Part shown: positions 9,748-18,579 of the stretch, piece by piece
Numbering within the stretch: the first letter of the stretch is position 1
How the letters are laid out: the number at the start of each line of letters is the position of its first letter
DNA from: Paenibacillus plantarum
GTDB taxonomy: Bacteria; Bacillota; Bacilli; Paenibacillales; NBRC-103111
DNA length: 64,000 nucleotides
NCBI RefSeq assembly: GCF_013141695.1
Contig: NZ_WHNY01000075.1
Location: 829,005 to 893,004, forward strand
Direction of reading: 5' to 3'
Made by a program: the position numbers and the translations under genes
Notes under the pieces: model-generated
Told to the model about the DNA's origin: nothing
Databases searched by the model: none
The model's input: only the letters and a program-made list of their open reading frames with translations

Positions 9748-10153
9748 AAAATATACCAACTTTTATCAAATTTTTGTCATACTATTTGAAGTTACGTTAA
9801 ATGAGCAACATGAAAATACAAAAAATAAGAAAAATTTAGGTTTCTGAGGTCAACTTGGATGGTTTGTTTTCTTGTTGAGTGGATGGTTACATCGTGAGTA
9901 AAAGTAGTTATGATGAGGATTGTGTGTCTTTGTCGTTTTAAAACTCGTATGAACTTATTATCATTAGTTTATCACGATTGAGGCACTGTCGCTCGCTTAA
10001 GCTGCGAGAAATTTTCAGTTATTTTGGAAGGGATTCATGCTAGTGATCAAACGGTTGGTATGGCTGAGCAAATTAGTGAAGCGTTTAAATAGCCAGTAAG
10101 CCACTCGGAGCGTTGGATATTGAATACATATTGAACGGATGAGGGTAAGTAAA
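9748..10153. other. Intergenic region without a clear gene
   Basis: This AT-rich stretch separates the divergent MocR regulator and the GNAT gene and must contain both promoters. Around 9985-10090 one plus-strand frame reads LSCEKFSVILEGIHASDQTV and on to a stop at 10090. It may be the tail of a lost gene, but it has no start or ribosome site and I do not call it. Confidence 0.5.
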
Positions 10154-10555
10154 ATGAGTAGTTTAAGGGTATTAAAAGATCGTTATGATGAGGAAATTGT
10201 TGAGCTCATATTATCTTTTCATCATCATGAGTTCATTGCCTTGAAAGAGAATAAATGGGGAAACACCGTAGAGCAGGCGAATGCGCATGATATCTTTCCT
10301 ATTAAAAAGTTTTATATATATATCGAAAATCGGGGGAAGGAACTCTCTTTTGGACAAGAATTGTTGGACGTAATTCTTGAGTATGCAAGGCAGCAAGGAG
10401 CAACAACCATTTTCTTGGACACGCCTGCAATTGCAAAGAGGTCACAACACTTTTTCGAGAAAAATGGGTTGGTCGCGATAACCAAACATGATTTGCCGAT
10501 TCGTTATAATTACCCTGATCGAAATTCGTTATTTCATCGATTTGATTTCATTTAG
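10154..10555 (+). CDS. GNAT-family N-acetyltransferase (short)
   Basis: The C-terminal half is a GNAT acetyl-CoA-binding core: KKFYIYIENRGKELSFGQELLD, then QGATTIFLDTPAIAKRSQHFFEKNG and LPIRYNYPD. The ATG at 10154 is preferred over 10139 because GATGAGGG lies about 9 bases upstream. At 133 residues it is about 20-30 residues short of similar transferases. The segment between KENKWGNTVEQ and FPIKKFY, where the strand before the CoA loop is expected, looks missing, so activity is uncertain. Substrate unknown. Confidence 0.75.
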   Translation: MSSLRVLKDRYDEEIVELILSFHHHEFIALKENKWGNTVEQANAHDIFPIKKFYIYIENRGKELSFGQELLDVILEYARQQGATTIFLDTPAIAKRSQHFFEKNGLVAITKHDLPIRYNYPDRNSLFHRFDFI

Positions 10556-10605
10556 GGCTGGAGAAGCTGCATGGATGAAGCATATAGATCAATTAGTTCG
10601 ATTAG

Positions 10606-10634
10606 AATCCGCTAAATTGGCGGATTTTTTGTTT
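10606..10634 (+). terminator. Rho-independent terminator after the GNAT gene
   Basis: AATCCGC and GCGGATT enclose a 7-base loop and are followed by a T run, 50 bases after the GNAT stop. Confidence 0.85.
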
Positions 10635-10788
10635 TCAATCTAGTCATCCTATCTATAGGAACAATAGAAACAACAACATTGATCACTTCCTGTTACAAGG
10701 GTAAGATAAGGATGTTCCTTGCATGCAGGAAGGCAGTCATAGCGAGTGCCGCGGCTCTACACAAATATGAATATAGAGGTGACTTACT

Positions 10789-11778
10789 ATGAATACAATG
10801 GCTTCCCCCATACAGAACCATAGAAGAACTTTCGGTTCCGTTCAGTTCTTGCCAGTCAATTTATTCGCTTCTGTAATGGGTATTTCAGGATTGTCTTCAG
10901 CTTGGGGACAAGCGAGCAAGCTATTTGGCACTTCTCCAGCCATCGCGGATCTGATTGGAATTGTTGCGATCATCATGTTTATCGCGTTAAGTATAGGTTA
11001 TATTTATAAGTGGATTCGCTACCCTCAGAATGTAGTTAGCGAATTTAGGCATCCTATTATAGGGAACTTTTTCGGTACAATCACGATTTCGATTCTATTG
11101 CTTTCTACCGTAATAGGAACTTACAGTCAAGCATTAGGTCAAGCTGCCTGGATCATCGGTACAGCGACCACGTTACTGCTTAGTTTTGTTTTCGTTTCAC
11201 GATTGTTTAATGGGAATCAAGAGCCTGGAAATGCTGTTCCACCATTGCTTATTCCTGGGGTCGCTACACTTGATGTGGCCGTCGCTGGCGGAACGATGCC
11301 GTTTACATGGGCGCATGAAGTCAATCTGCTGTGCTTAGCGATTGGTGGAATTATTGCATTGGTTTTCTTCATCATGATCGTGTCCAGATTGGTTCATAAG
11401 GAACCTTTGCCAGTTGGATTAATGCCTTCAATGATGATCATGACTGCGCCATTTGAGGTAGGCTTTCTTGGCTATACGAATGTTATGCAACGAATAGATG
11501 GTTTTTCAGCGATATTGTTTTACTTTGGCCTATTTTTATTTGTTGTCATGTTCTTTAAAGTGTTCAAAAAGTCAGTACCATTCGGTGCTTCTTGGTGGGC
11601 GGTAAGTTTCCCGATGGCTGCGCTTAGCAATGCTGCTTTGAAGTATGCGATGTTCGTACATTCTTGGCTACTCATTACCATTGCCGCGGTCATTCTGGCT
11701 TTGCTTAGTGTCGTTCTGATCATTCTGTTTATTCGAACGCTGAACATGCTGTTTAACGGCAAATTGTTGAAAGGATAG
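10789..11778 (+). CDS. TDT-family (TehA/SLAC1-like) anion transporter
   Basis: This is a polytopic membrane protein with about ten hydrophobic helices over 329 residues. It begins with the family pattern VQFLPVNLFASVMGISGLSSAW and later has GGTMPFTWAHEVNLLC and MTAPFEVGFLGYTN. TDT proteins move dicarboxylates, sulfite, chloride or tellurite-related anions; the substrate here cannot be read. GAGGTGAC at 10775-10782 is its ribosome site. It is followed 16 bases later by a same-strand LysR regulator that probably controls it. Confidence 0.88.
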   Translation: MNTMASPIQNHRRTFGSVQFLPVNLFASVMGISGLSSAWGQASKLFGTSPAIADLIGIVAIIMFIALSIGYIYKWIRYPQNVVSEFRHPIIGNFFGTITISILLLSTVIGTYSQALGQAAWIIGTATTLLLSFVFVSRLFNGNQEPGNAVPPLLIPGVATLDVAVAGGTMPFTWAHEVNLLCLAIGGIIALVFFIMIVSRLVHKEPLPVGLMPSMMIMTAPFEVGFLGYTNVMQRIDGFSAILFYFGLFLFVVMFFKVFKKSVPFGASWWAVSFPMAALSNAALKYAMFVHSWLLITIAAVILALLSVVLIILFIRTLNMLFNGKLLKG

Positions 11779-11794
11779 TGAGGTGAAATAGATC

Positions 11795-12700
11795 ATGGAA
11801 TTGAGACAATTAGAATATTTCATGACGACGTGTGAAGAACTCCATTTCACTCGGGCTGCAGAAAAGCTTGGGATTACACAGCCAACATTAAGTCATCAAA
11901 TTAAGGCGCTTGAGAACGAACTAGGCGTTCGTTTGTTTGACCGAATAGGTAAGAAGACGATGATCACAGAAGCCGGTATGATTTTGTACCAGCAATCCCA
12001 TATTACTATAGGATCCTTGACTAGCGCACGCGAACAAATTCAAGAGCTGCAGAAAGTAGAGCGTGGCACGCTTTCGATCGGCGCATTGCCAGGTGAATTA
12101 AATGAACTCGTTTCATCCCAATTAATCAACTACCACCGCAAATATCCCAACATTCATATCAAGTTGATTGCTAATGAAGATGTCGTTGAACGGGTTTTGC
12201 ATAATGAACTTGACTTTGCCATCTCAATTCTACCTGTAGAACATGATAAATTGGCGGTTAAATCTCTCTATCGTGAATCCTTTTATTTCGTGACTACCGC
12301 CAATCATCCTTTGGCCAGTCACACTTCAATTGATTTTGAAGAATTAGTAACAACCCCGATTGTGATGTTTCCAGAAACACATAGATGCAGGCAACTGATT
12401 GATTCCACATGCCAAATTGAAGGATTGGAATTAAAACCTTTTATTGAAACGACCACGGTAGATTCTTTATTTTCTTTAGTTCGATCTGGCATTGGATCAA
12501 CTGTGCTTTCAAAAACATTAATTGACATGTACCACTATGAGGACTTGGTTATCATACCAATCGTAAACCCTAAGCTCAGCCGTGAAGTCGTGATTGTTTA
12601 TCATAAAGATAGGTATTTGGGTCAAGCAGCTAGTGGATTTATTGATCTGGTGTTTTCTTATATCGGTACGATTAAAAAAGAAGAAAGCTCATCCATATGA
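11795..12700 (+). CDS. LysR-family transcriptional regulator
   Basis: The N-terminal helix-turn-helix is MELRQLEYFMTTCEELHFTRAAEKLGITQPTLSHQIK; the effector domain occupies about 90-295, total 301 residues. It resembles the CynR/CysL branch by its start. GAGGTGA lies 8 bases before the ATG. It sits downstream of the TDT transporter and its stop overlaps the next gene by ATGA, so transporter, regulator and the DUF7002-like gene probably form one transcript. Confidence 0.93.
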   Translation: MELRQLEYFMTTCEELHFTRAAEKLGITQPTLSHQIKALENELGVRLFDRIGKKTMITEAGMILYQQSHITIGSLTSAREQIQELQKVERGTLSIGALPGELNELVSSQLINYHRKYPNIHIKLIANEDVVERVLHNELDFAISILPVEHDKLAVKSLYRESFYFVTTANHPLASHTSIDFEELVTTPIVMFPETHRCRQLIDSTCQIEGLELKPFIETTTVDSLFSLVRSGIGSTVLSKTLIDMYHYEDLVIIPIVNPKLSREVVIVYHKDRYLGQAASGFIDLVFSYIGTIKKEESSSI

Positions 12701-13392
12701 GAAATGAAATCGTAGATAAAATAACGAACAGTAAAAAAAGGAAGTCATTCTTTCATTTTACGAGAGTACGGAACTTGCCCTCCATTGCGCATCTAGATGC
12801 TTTGTATTCCTGTCATAAGGTTGACCCTGCTTTATCGAATGAGAGACGGTTAGTGAGGCGAGAAATTCATTTAGATGGACATGTATTTGTTGCCAATGCT
12901 CATTTACGAATTGCAGACCAAGTCATGAGTGAGACCATAACTCATCAGCAATTTCATAGCTATCTGGATCAGCACGTATTTTTTTGGCCGACACCAAGAG
13001 ATTGTCAAAAAATGCTGGAGATGTATGCGAGAAGAGAACCTGATGAAGCATTTGCCATTCTTCAATTGGATGCGCATGCGTTGCTTGATGAGTTCTATGA
13101 TGATATTAAATTATCTAAGTATGATTCAGGAAGCTCACCGCGGTATCCAAATCGTTGTGCCTATAAGAAAAGTTTGCAGATGTTTGTTACACTTGACCAA
13201 TTCGAGATTGCGCGGGACCATGATGTGCCTTCAAAACCTTCTGAGATACGCGAGGTTCTTGTGGAAGGGGAAGTAACGAGCTTGTCACGTTATTTACAGT
13301 TTATTTATTGCGACAATAGGGAGGGTATTCCTGAAAGATGGAGGGAGTTTGCTCAATCTATTCAGGATTTTAAGAATTTAGCCACTCTGTAA
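12697..13392 (+). CDS. DUF7002/DarT-like protein of unknown function
   Basis: The 231-residue cytoplasmic protein opens with FFHFTRVRNLPSIAHLDALYS, a pattern shared by DUF7002 and by ADP-ribosyltransferase-fold proteins such as DarT, where a His/Asn start of the first strand contacts NAD. Later blocks are HVFFWPTPRDCQKML and FAILQLDAHALLD. I do not see an unambiguous catalytic Glu. Translation is coupled to the upstream LysR gene through ATGA. The enzymatic role is inference; it could equally be a non-catalytic relative. Confidence 0.55.
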   Translation: MRNEIVDKITNSKKRKSFFHFTRVRNLPSIAHLDALYSCHKVDPALSNERRLVRREIHLDGHVFVANAHLRIADQVMSETITHQQFHSYLDQHVFFWPTPRDCQKMLEMYARREPDEAFAILQLDAHALLDEFYDDIKLSKYDSGSSPRYPNRCAYKKSLQMFVTLDQFEIARDHDVPSKPSEIREVLVEGEVTSLSRYLQFIYCDNREGIPERWREFAQSIQDFKNLATL

Positions 13393-13444
13393 AAAAGCCT
13401 AACCTGGCTTAAGTGATACACCGTACGCTCCTTAGTGCACGTTT

Positions 13445-13478
13445 AAAAGCTTAACTCTTAACTGAGTTAAGCTTTTTT
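13445..13478 (+). terminator. Rho-independent terminator
   Basis: AAGCTTAACTC and GAGTTAAGCTT form an 11-base perfect stem with a 6-base loop and TTTTTT, ending the transporter-LysR-DUF7002 unit. Confidence 0.92.
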
Positions 13479-13654
13479 ATGTATATCAGCGATATACCGC
13501 GGCACAAAACGAGATCTGGCAGTTGCACTGCTAGATAAAAGCGTCTGAGAGCGATCGCTCCATTCGAAGGTGTTTATGATCAGGTAAATCGGTTATGATG
13601 GTATCATAATAAAACAATCCTATTTACTGCTGAATAAAGAAAGGAAGAGGTACA

Positions 13655-14704
13655 TTGTCGACATCTGATAAAATTAAGCTTACATCCTATTCAACCAAGG
13701 GTGGGTGCGGCTGTAAAATAGGTCCTGCAGATCTTTCAGAGGTGATTAAGAAATTACCTCCAGCGCTTCCAAATCCCAACCTTCTTGTAGGCATTGACAC
13801 CAGTGATGATGCTGGAGTTTATAAATTGAGCGAAGAGCTTGCGCTAGTGCAAACGGTAGACTTTTTCACCCCAATCGTGGATGATCCCTATTCGTTCGGG
13901 CAAGTAGCTGCAGCTAATGCGATTAGTGACATTTATGCGATGGGTGGCAAGCCGCTTACCGCTCTAAATATTGTAGCATTTCCGATTCGTACATTGGACA
14001 AGGATGTGCTCGCTGACATATTACGTGGCGCCGGCGACAAAATGAAGGAAGCAGGCATTACACTGGTTGGTGGACATTCCATTGACGATAACGAGCCTAA
14101 GTTCGGCCTTGCTGTTACTGGGTTGGTACATCCTCAGAAGATACGCACCAATGCGGGGGCGATTCCAGGAGATAAATTGATTCTGACGAAGCCAATTGGT
14201 GTAGGGATTTTGACCACTTCAATTAAGAAGGATAGGTTAAATGAACAGGAAATAAAGCGAGTAACACAGGTCATGGCTACATTGAATAAAACGGCAGCAG
14301 AAACGATGGAACCCTTTGAAGTTCATGCTTGCACAGATGTTACTGGTTTTGGCTTGATCGGACATTCTCTTGAAATGGCAAAAGGTAGTGGAGTTGGCAT
14401 CCGCCTTATCGCAAATGACGTGCCTTTATTACCGAGAGTTAGGGAATTGGCTGAAGAAGGTTTTGTTCCTGGTGGCACAAAAAATAATTTCGCTCATGTA
14501 CAGAACTCAGTTACTTTCCCGGACACATTAGATCAGATCGGTCAATGGATCTTATGCGATGCCGTGACATCTGGAGGTCTTCTAATTTCCGTGGCTGGAG
14601 CCCAGGCTGATGATTTGCTCACTAAGTTGACATTAGGCGGAGTCGAGGCAAGTATGATCGGTGAAATCACAGAAGAACATTCGGGACGTATTGTGGTCAT
14701 CTAA
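13655..14704 (+). CDS. selD: Selenide, water dikinase (selenophosphate synthetase)
   Basis: It makes selenophosphate from selenide and ATP. The catalytic motif GGCGCK places Cys18 and Lys21 as expected, so this is the Cys form rather than the selenocysteine form. DTSDDAGVY, DFFTPIVDDPYSFGQVAAANAISDIYAMGG and GGHSIDDNEPKFG are family blocks. Start is TTG at 13655 after AAGGAAGAGG. The 349 residues are normal. mnmH and a cysteine desulfurase follow, and no selA, selB or selC-like gene is seen in the window, so selenouridine rather than selenocysteine is the likely use. Confidence 0.95.
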   Translation: MSTSDKIKLTSYSTKGGCGCKIGPADLSEVIKKLPPALPNPNLLVGIDTSDDAGVYKLSEELALVQTVDFFTPIVDDPYSFGQVAAANAISDIYAMGGKPLTALNIVAFPIRTLDKDVLADILRGAGDKMKEAGITLVGGHSIDDNEPKFGLAVTGLVHPQKIRTNAGAIPGDKLILTKPIGVGILTTSIKKDRLNEQEIKRVTQVMATLNKTAAETMEPFEVHACTDVTGFGLIGHSLEMAKGSGVGIRLIANDVPLLPRVRELAEEGFVPGGTKNNFAHVQNSVTFPDTLDQIGQWILCDAVTSGGLLISVAGAQADDLLTKLTLGGVEASMIGEITEEHSGRIVVI

Positions 14705-14756
14705 AAGCTATTGCTATGCTAGTTTTCTTACGAAAACTTTAAAGGGGCGAGATTCA

Positions 14757-15815
14757 TTGTTTCAAGACATCACTATAGAAGAATTGTTAGCGCTTAGAGA
14801 CAAGAAAGAGTTAGTTATGATCGACGTCCGTTCGCCTTCCGAGTTTCAGGACGCGACGATTCCAGGAAGCATAAACATTCCATTTTTTGATGATAACGAG
14901 CGTGCAGAAATTGGAACCATTTATAAGCAAGTAAGTGTACAGGCTGCTAAAGATAGAGGTCTTGAAATCATTTCAGCGAAATTGCCGACTTTTGTAAAGT
15001 TATTTGAAGGAATCAAAGAACAAAAAGCGGTATTCTGTTGGCGTGGTGGCATGCGAAGTCATACGTCTGCGACAGTTCTTTCGTTAATGGGTATTAGAAC
15101 CTATCGTTTAACAGGAGGCTTTCGTTCCTATCGTAGATGGGTCGTTGCCACGCTTGAGAAGATGGATTTCAAACCTAGCATATGCGTGATTTCTGGGAAT
15201 ACAGGAGCAGGAAAAACGGCTATTTTAAGACGTCTTCAAGATGATGGATATCCTGTGCTGGACTTAGAAGCGCTTGCCGGGCATCGGGGATCTATATTCG
15301 GTCATGTCGGCCTCCAAGCAAACAATCAGAAGACATTTGAAGCCCATCTCGTCACTAAACTTATGCAATTGAAAGATTCATCTTATTTTCTGATTGAGGG
15401 AGAAAGCAAGCGAATTGGAAAAGCAGTCATTCCTGAGTTCATCGTTAGCAAAAAAGATTCGGGTGTACAACTCTATATTGAAATGCCTCTTCTTGAACGT
15501 GCTCGACATATCATTGAAGAGTATCGTCCATTGGAAAACAAGGTAGAGTTGCTTAAAGCCTATAGCCGTATTAAGAACCGAATCCACACGCCAATCGCAA
15601 AAGAAATTGAAACAGCTCTCCATGAAGATCATTATGAGAAGGCAGTTAGCCTCTTATTGGAACATTATTATGATCCGCGATATGAACACGCTATGCATAA
15701 ATACGAACAAGAAATCATTACGATTCGAGCAAACACGATAGATGAAGCGGTAATAGCTGTAAAGAATTATTTGAAAGAAGTAGATGTAGAAAGTAAAAAA
15801 ATAAATTACTCGTAA
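14757..15815 (+). CDS. mnmH: tRNA 2-selenouridine synthase
   Basis: It replaces the 2-thio group of wobble uridine in tRNA with selenium from selenophosphate. The N-terminal rhodanese domain (about 1-135) has DVRSPSEF and the Cys94-containing loop FCWRGGMRS. The C-terminal part has a Walker A motif SGNTGAGKT near residue 145 for geranylation/ATP-type chemistry. I chose TTG at 14757, after AAAGGGGCGAG, giving 352 residues as in the family. An upstream ATG at 14661 would lie inside selD. It is 52 bases downstream of selD. Confidence 0.94.
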   Translation: MFQDITIEELLALRDKKELVMIDVRSPSEFQDATIPGSINIPFFDDNERAEIGTIYKQVSVQAAKDRGLEIISAKLPTFVKLFEGIKEQKAVFCWRGGMRSHTSATVLSLMGIRTYRLTGGFRSYRRWVVATLEKMDFKPSICVISGNTGAGKTAILRRLQDDGYPVLDLEALAGHRGSIFGHVGLQANNQKTFEAHLVTKLMQLKDSSYFLIEGESKRIGKAVIPEFIVSKKDSGVQLYIEMPLLERARHIIEEYRPLENKVELLKAYSRIKNRIHTPIAKEIETALHEDHYEKAVSLLLEHYYDPRYEHAMHKYEQEIITIRANTIDEAVIAVKNYLKEVDVESKKINYS

Positions 15816-15842
15816 ACTTAGATGGATAAATGGAGTGTAAGA

Positions 15843-16991
15843 ATGGCAACAGGACTAAATGAGACAGTACAAGATCGCATTTATCTGGACTATAATGCAA
15901 GCACGCCGATTGATCCAGAAGTTTTGGAGGAAATGTTACCATTTCTAACGAGTTATTATGGTAATCCATCTTCATCCCATTGGGCTTCTGAGAAAATTAA
16001 AGTGGCCATCGATCTTGCCAGACAGCGTATAGGTAAGCTGCTAGATTGCAAAACTAGTGAAATCGTCTTCACCAGTGGGGGAAGTGAATCCAATAATCAC
16101 GCAATCAAGGGATCATATTTTGCCAATAGACATCGTGGGAATCATATCATTACGACAAAAGTTGAGCATCCTTCTGTCCTTAACCCGTGCGTATTTCTTG
16201 AATCCATCGGAACTAAGGTTACATATTTAGATGTAGATGCATATGGGTTGGTGGATCTCTCAGATCTTACTGCAGCAATAACGAAGGATACGATTCTCGT
16301 GTCTATTATGCATGCTAATAATGAAGTAGGAACGGTCCAACCTCTCCAGGAAATTGCTCAAATCACGAGTAGAAGAGGGATCATTCTACATACCGATGCA
16401 GCGCAATCTTTAGGGAAAATCGAAGTTAATTGGGATGAAATGAATGTGAATCTGCTTACTGTTGCAGGTCATAAACTCTACGCTCCTAAAGGAGTCGGTG
16501 CCTTAATCATTAGAGAAGGAACTGAGATTACGCCACACAATCACGGAGCCAGTCATGAAGTGGGCAGAAGAGCAGGTACCGAGAATGTGCCTTTCATCGT
16601 AGGTCTTGGGAAGGCGGCAGATATCGCTCATAGAAGAAATGATCATCAGGAGATCCAGACATTATCGAACCTATTTTGGAAAAAGCTATCGGATGCATTT
16701 AAAGATCGCATTGTTAGGAATGGGCACCCAGAAAAGCGATTGCCAAATACGTTAAACGTTAGCTTTATTGGCATGATTGGGGAAGAGATTTTAGCAAAGA
16801 TCCCTGAAATTGCTGCCACCACGGGTTCAGCCTGCCATACGGGAAGTATCGAAATGTCACCTGTACTAAAGGCTATGAAATTATCTCCGGAGGTTGCGGC
16901 TGGCACTGTGCGGTTTTCAATTGGGCGCTATACAACTGAGAATGAAATAGAGAGAGCTTGTGCAATGATCATAGATCGAATTCGTGATTAG
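15843..16991 (+). CDS. Cysteine desulfurase / selenocysteine-lyase-like, GSACH type
   Basis: This is a PLP-dependent class V aminotransferase-fold enzyme. It starts with IYLDYNASTP; the PLP lysine is in TVAGHKLYAPKG; the mobile catalytic cysteine is in TTGSACHTG, where the common NifS/IscS form is GSACS/T. The ATG at 15843 follows TGGAGTG; an ATG at 15822 has no ribosome site. Length 382. Its place right after selD-mnmH suggests it supplies selenium (or sulfur) to selenophosphate synthesis; that link is inference from context. Confidence 0.9.
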   Translation: MATGLNETVQDRIYLDYNASTPIDPEVLEEMLPFLTSYYGNPSSSHWASEKIKVAIDLARQRIGKLLDCKTSEIVFTSGGSESNNHAIKGSYFANRHRGNHIITTKVEHPSVLNPCVFLESIGTKVTYLDVDAYGLVDLSDLTAAITKDTILVSIMHANNEVGTVQPLQEIAQITSRRGIILHTDAAQSLGKIEVNWDEMNVNLLTVAGHKLYAPKGVGALIIREGTEITPHNHGASHEVGRRAGTENVPFIVGLGKAADIAHRRNDHQEIQTLSNLFWKKLSDAFKDRIVRNGHPEKRLPNTLNVSFIGMIGEEILAKIPEIAATTGSACHTGSIEMSPVLKAMKLSPEVAAGTVRFSIGRYTTENEIERACAMIIDRIRD

Positions 16992-17061
16992 ATCAGATGA
17001 TGAAAATGATCTTTCGACATTTTTTACAGACAGATATCTTCCTATTCATAGAAATACAATA

Positions 17062-17103
17062 AGAGAAAATGCTTCCCGGTATAGTTGGGAAGCATTTTCT
17101 CTC
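17062..17103. terminator. Strong bidirectional terminator after the selenium genes
   Basis: GAGAAAATGCTTCCC pairs with GGGAAGCATTTTCTC around a 9-base loop. It insulates the selenium cassette from the redox locus. Confidence 0.9.
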
Positions 17104-17138
17104 TTTCAGTACATTGCATATTGTAGGGGGGAAATATT

Positions 17139-17312
17139 TTGTTAAAAAGAGGAGATTTAAGAAAGAGTATACACGCAGTAATAAATAACTGCAGCAAAAA
17201 AGGCAGTAATAAATCGGGGTCTATTACTGAATTGTTTCGGTTTGTTGCTTTTCATTTCATTTTCAGAAAGATGGGGTATATTACACCTATTAATAAGAAT
17301 TGGAGGAGTTAG
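17139..17312 (+). CDS. Possible 57-residue leader protein
   Basis: A TTG at 17139 lies 7 bases after GGGGGG (17126-17131) and opens a 57-codon frame whose stop (17310-17312) overlaps the ribosome-site region of the next gene. The product is basic at the N-terminus (LKRGDLRKS) with a hydrophobic patch (LFRFVAFHFIF). There is no recognised family. It may be a translated leader for the redox operon, or chance; the strong ribosome site is the only support. Confidence 0.35.
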   Translation: MLKRGDLRKSIHAVINNCSKKGSNKSGSITELFRFVAFHFIFRKMGYITPINKNWRS

Positions 17313-17313
17313 G

Positions 17314-17862
17314 ATGAGCTCTCAGCATAAACAAGAAGTAAAACAAACATGGATTCCTAAGAAAGAACACAAATGGTTATTTGGTGCGATGGCAGTAGCC
17401 GCAATCTATGTGATATGGCAGCTTTGGAGTCTTTTTCATTTACCATCAACAACATTGCACAATCGTCGTTTTGAGCATACATTCAAAAATTATGGCTCCA
17501 ATGCCCGAATAGCCTTATTCGTAGTGTTAGCGAATTATGTATTAGCTTTTATCATTAAACAGCGTATTTGGGGAGAATTAGCTCTACTGAAAAAAGGTTT
17601 GGTTACGCTGCTTCGTATTGTTAAAAAATATCATACATCCATTGCCATTCTGGCTATTGCGCTTATTACTCTTCATGCGGTTGCCGTTTTTATGTATGGT
17701 TTTAAATGGGATTTTAACAACATTAGCGGGCTTCTTGCACTAATTGTCCTGTTACCGGTCCCCATTTCGGGATTATTTCGTTACAGAAGACTCGATAAGA
17801 AATGGCATTTAAGATCTGGACTAGCATTTGCTGTATTATTTTTGATTCATGCATTTCTATAA
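17314..17862 (+). CDS. Small membrane protein with two H-x13-H helices (putative di-heme b cytochrome)
   Basis: This is a 182-residue polytopic protein with about five hydrophobic segments (about 21-43, 64-84, 107-130, 136-156, 166-182). The third has His107 and His121, the fifth His165 and His179, both spaced H-x13-H. That is the pattern expected for two b hemes stacked between two helices, as in ferric-reductase-like and related cytochromes b. TGGAGGAG precedes the ATG at 17314; an open frame from 17242 lacks a site. It is followed by a two-component system, an FMN-binding protein, ApbE and an NqrB-like protein, so a role in electron transfer to covalently bound flavin is proposed. Heme binding is inference. 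Confidence 0.7.
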   Translation: MSSQHKQEVKQTWIPKKEHKWLFGAMAVAAIYVIWQLWSLFHLPSTTLHNRRFEHTFKNYGSNARIALFVVLANYVLAFIIKQRIWGELALLKKGLVTLLRIVKKYHTSIAILAIALITLHAVAVFMYGFKWDFNNISGLLALIVLLPVPISGLFRYRRLDKKWHLRSGLAFAVLFLIHAFL

Positions 17863-17892
17863 CAGTAAATCTGAGGAAGGTGGTGGAGGGCA

Positions 17893-18579
17893 ATGCATAT
17901 CTTACTGGTTGAGGATGATGTGAAGCTGGGCGAGCTGATTCAATATAAACTTAAAAAACAACTATACCAAGTGGAATGGGCATTAAATGCGGAAAGTGCA
18001 CTGGAATTCATTGAAAGAGCAACTTTTGATATTTATATATTAGACTGGATGATTCCTCATAAAACCGGAATTGAGTTATGTAAAGAAATCCGAAAGAAGA
18101 AGAATCGGACACCGATCCTTATGCTAACAGCACGAGATTCCATTACTGACCGTGTTCAAGGATTAAATGCAGGAGCTGATGATTATTTGGTGAAGCCATT
18201 TGCTTTCGAAGAATTGATTGCACGTCTTCATGCCTTATATCGTAGAAAAGAAACGAATTGGGAAGCGGATACCAAAAAATTTGGAGATACGCTTGTCATT
18301 GACCATAGTACCTATGAAGTGAGTCGAAACGGAGTGTCGGTTCCTCTTTCGCGCCGCGAATTTCAATTGTTATCGTTTATGTCACAACATCCCAAACAAA
18401 TATTAAGTCGAGAGCAGCTTATTGACCGTGTATGGGGCATAGATGCTGAAATTACACTTAATACTGTCGATGCCACCATAAAATTACTGCGTAAGAAACT
18501 GGATGACCCATTTTCCGACAAAATTATACAAAATGTACGTGGACTTGGTTACCGCTTGGTTGTAGAAGGGGGAAAATGA
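17893..18579 (+). CDS. OmpR/PhoB-family response regulator
   Basis: The receiver domain (1-115) has VEDD, phospho-acceptor Asp51 in ILDWMIP, Thr in MLTARD and Lys in YLVKPFAF. The C-terminal winged-helix domain (about 130-225) ends RKKLDDPFSDKIIQNVRGLGYRL. Length 228. It overlaps its partner kinase by ATGA. Being inside the redox locus, it likely senses a redox or envelope signal and controls these genes; that is inference. Confidence 0.94.
   Translation: MHILLVEDDVKLGELIQYKLKKQLYQVEWALNAESALEFIERATFDIYILDWMIPHKTGIELCKEIRKKKNRTPILMLTARDSITDRVQGLNAGADDYLVKPFAFEELIARLHALYRRKETNWEADTKKFGDTLVIDHSTYEVSRNGVSVPLSRREFQLLSFMSQHPKQILSREQLIDRVWGIDAEITLNTVDATIKLLRKKLDDPFSDKIIQNVRGLGYRLVVEGGK

Noticed and set aside
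9985..10090. Short plus-strand frame reading FSVILEGIHASDQTV
   Set aside because: No start, no ribosome site and stops on both sides; perhaps a gene tail, but too short to support.
13705..13714. Selenocysteine (TGA) form of SelD
   Set aside because: The catalytic codon is TGC (Cys18 in GGCGCK), not TGA.
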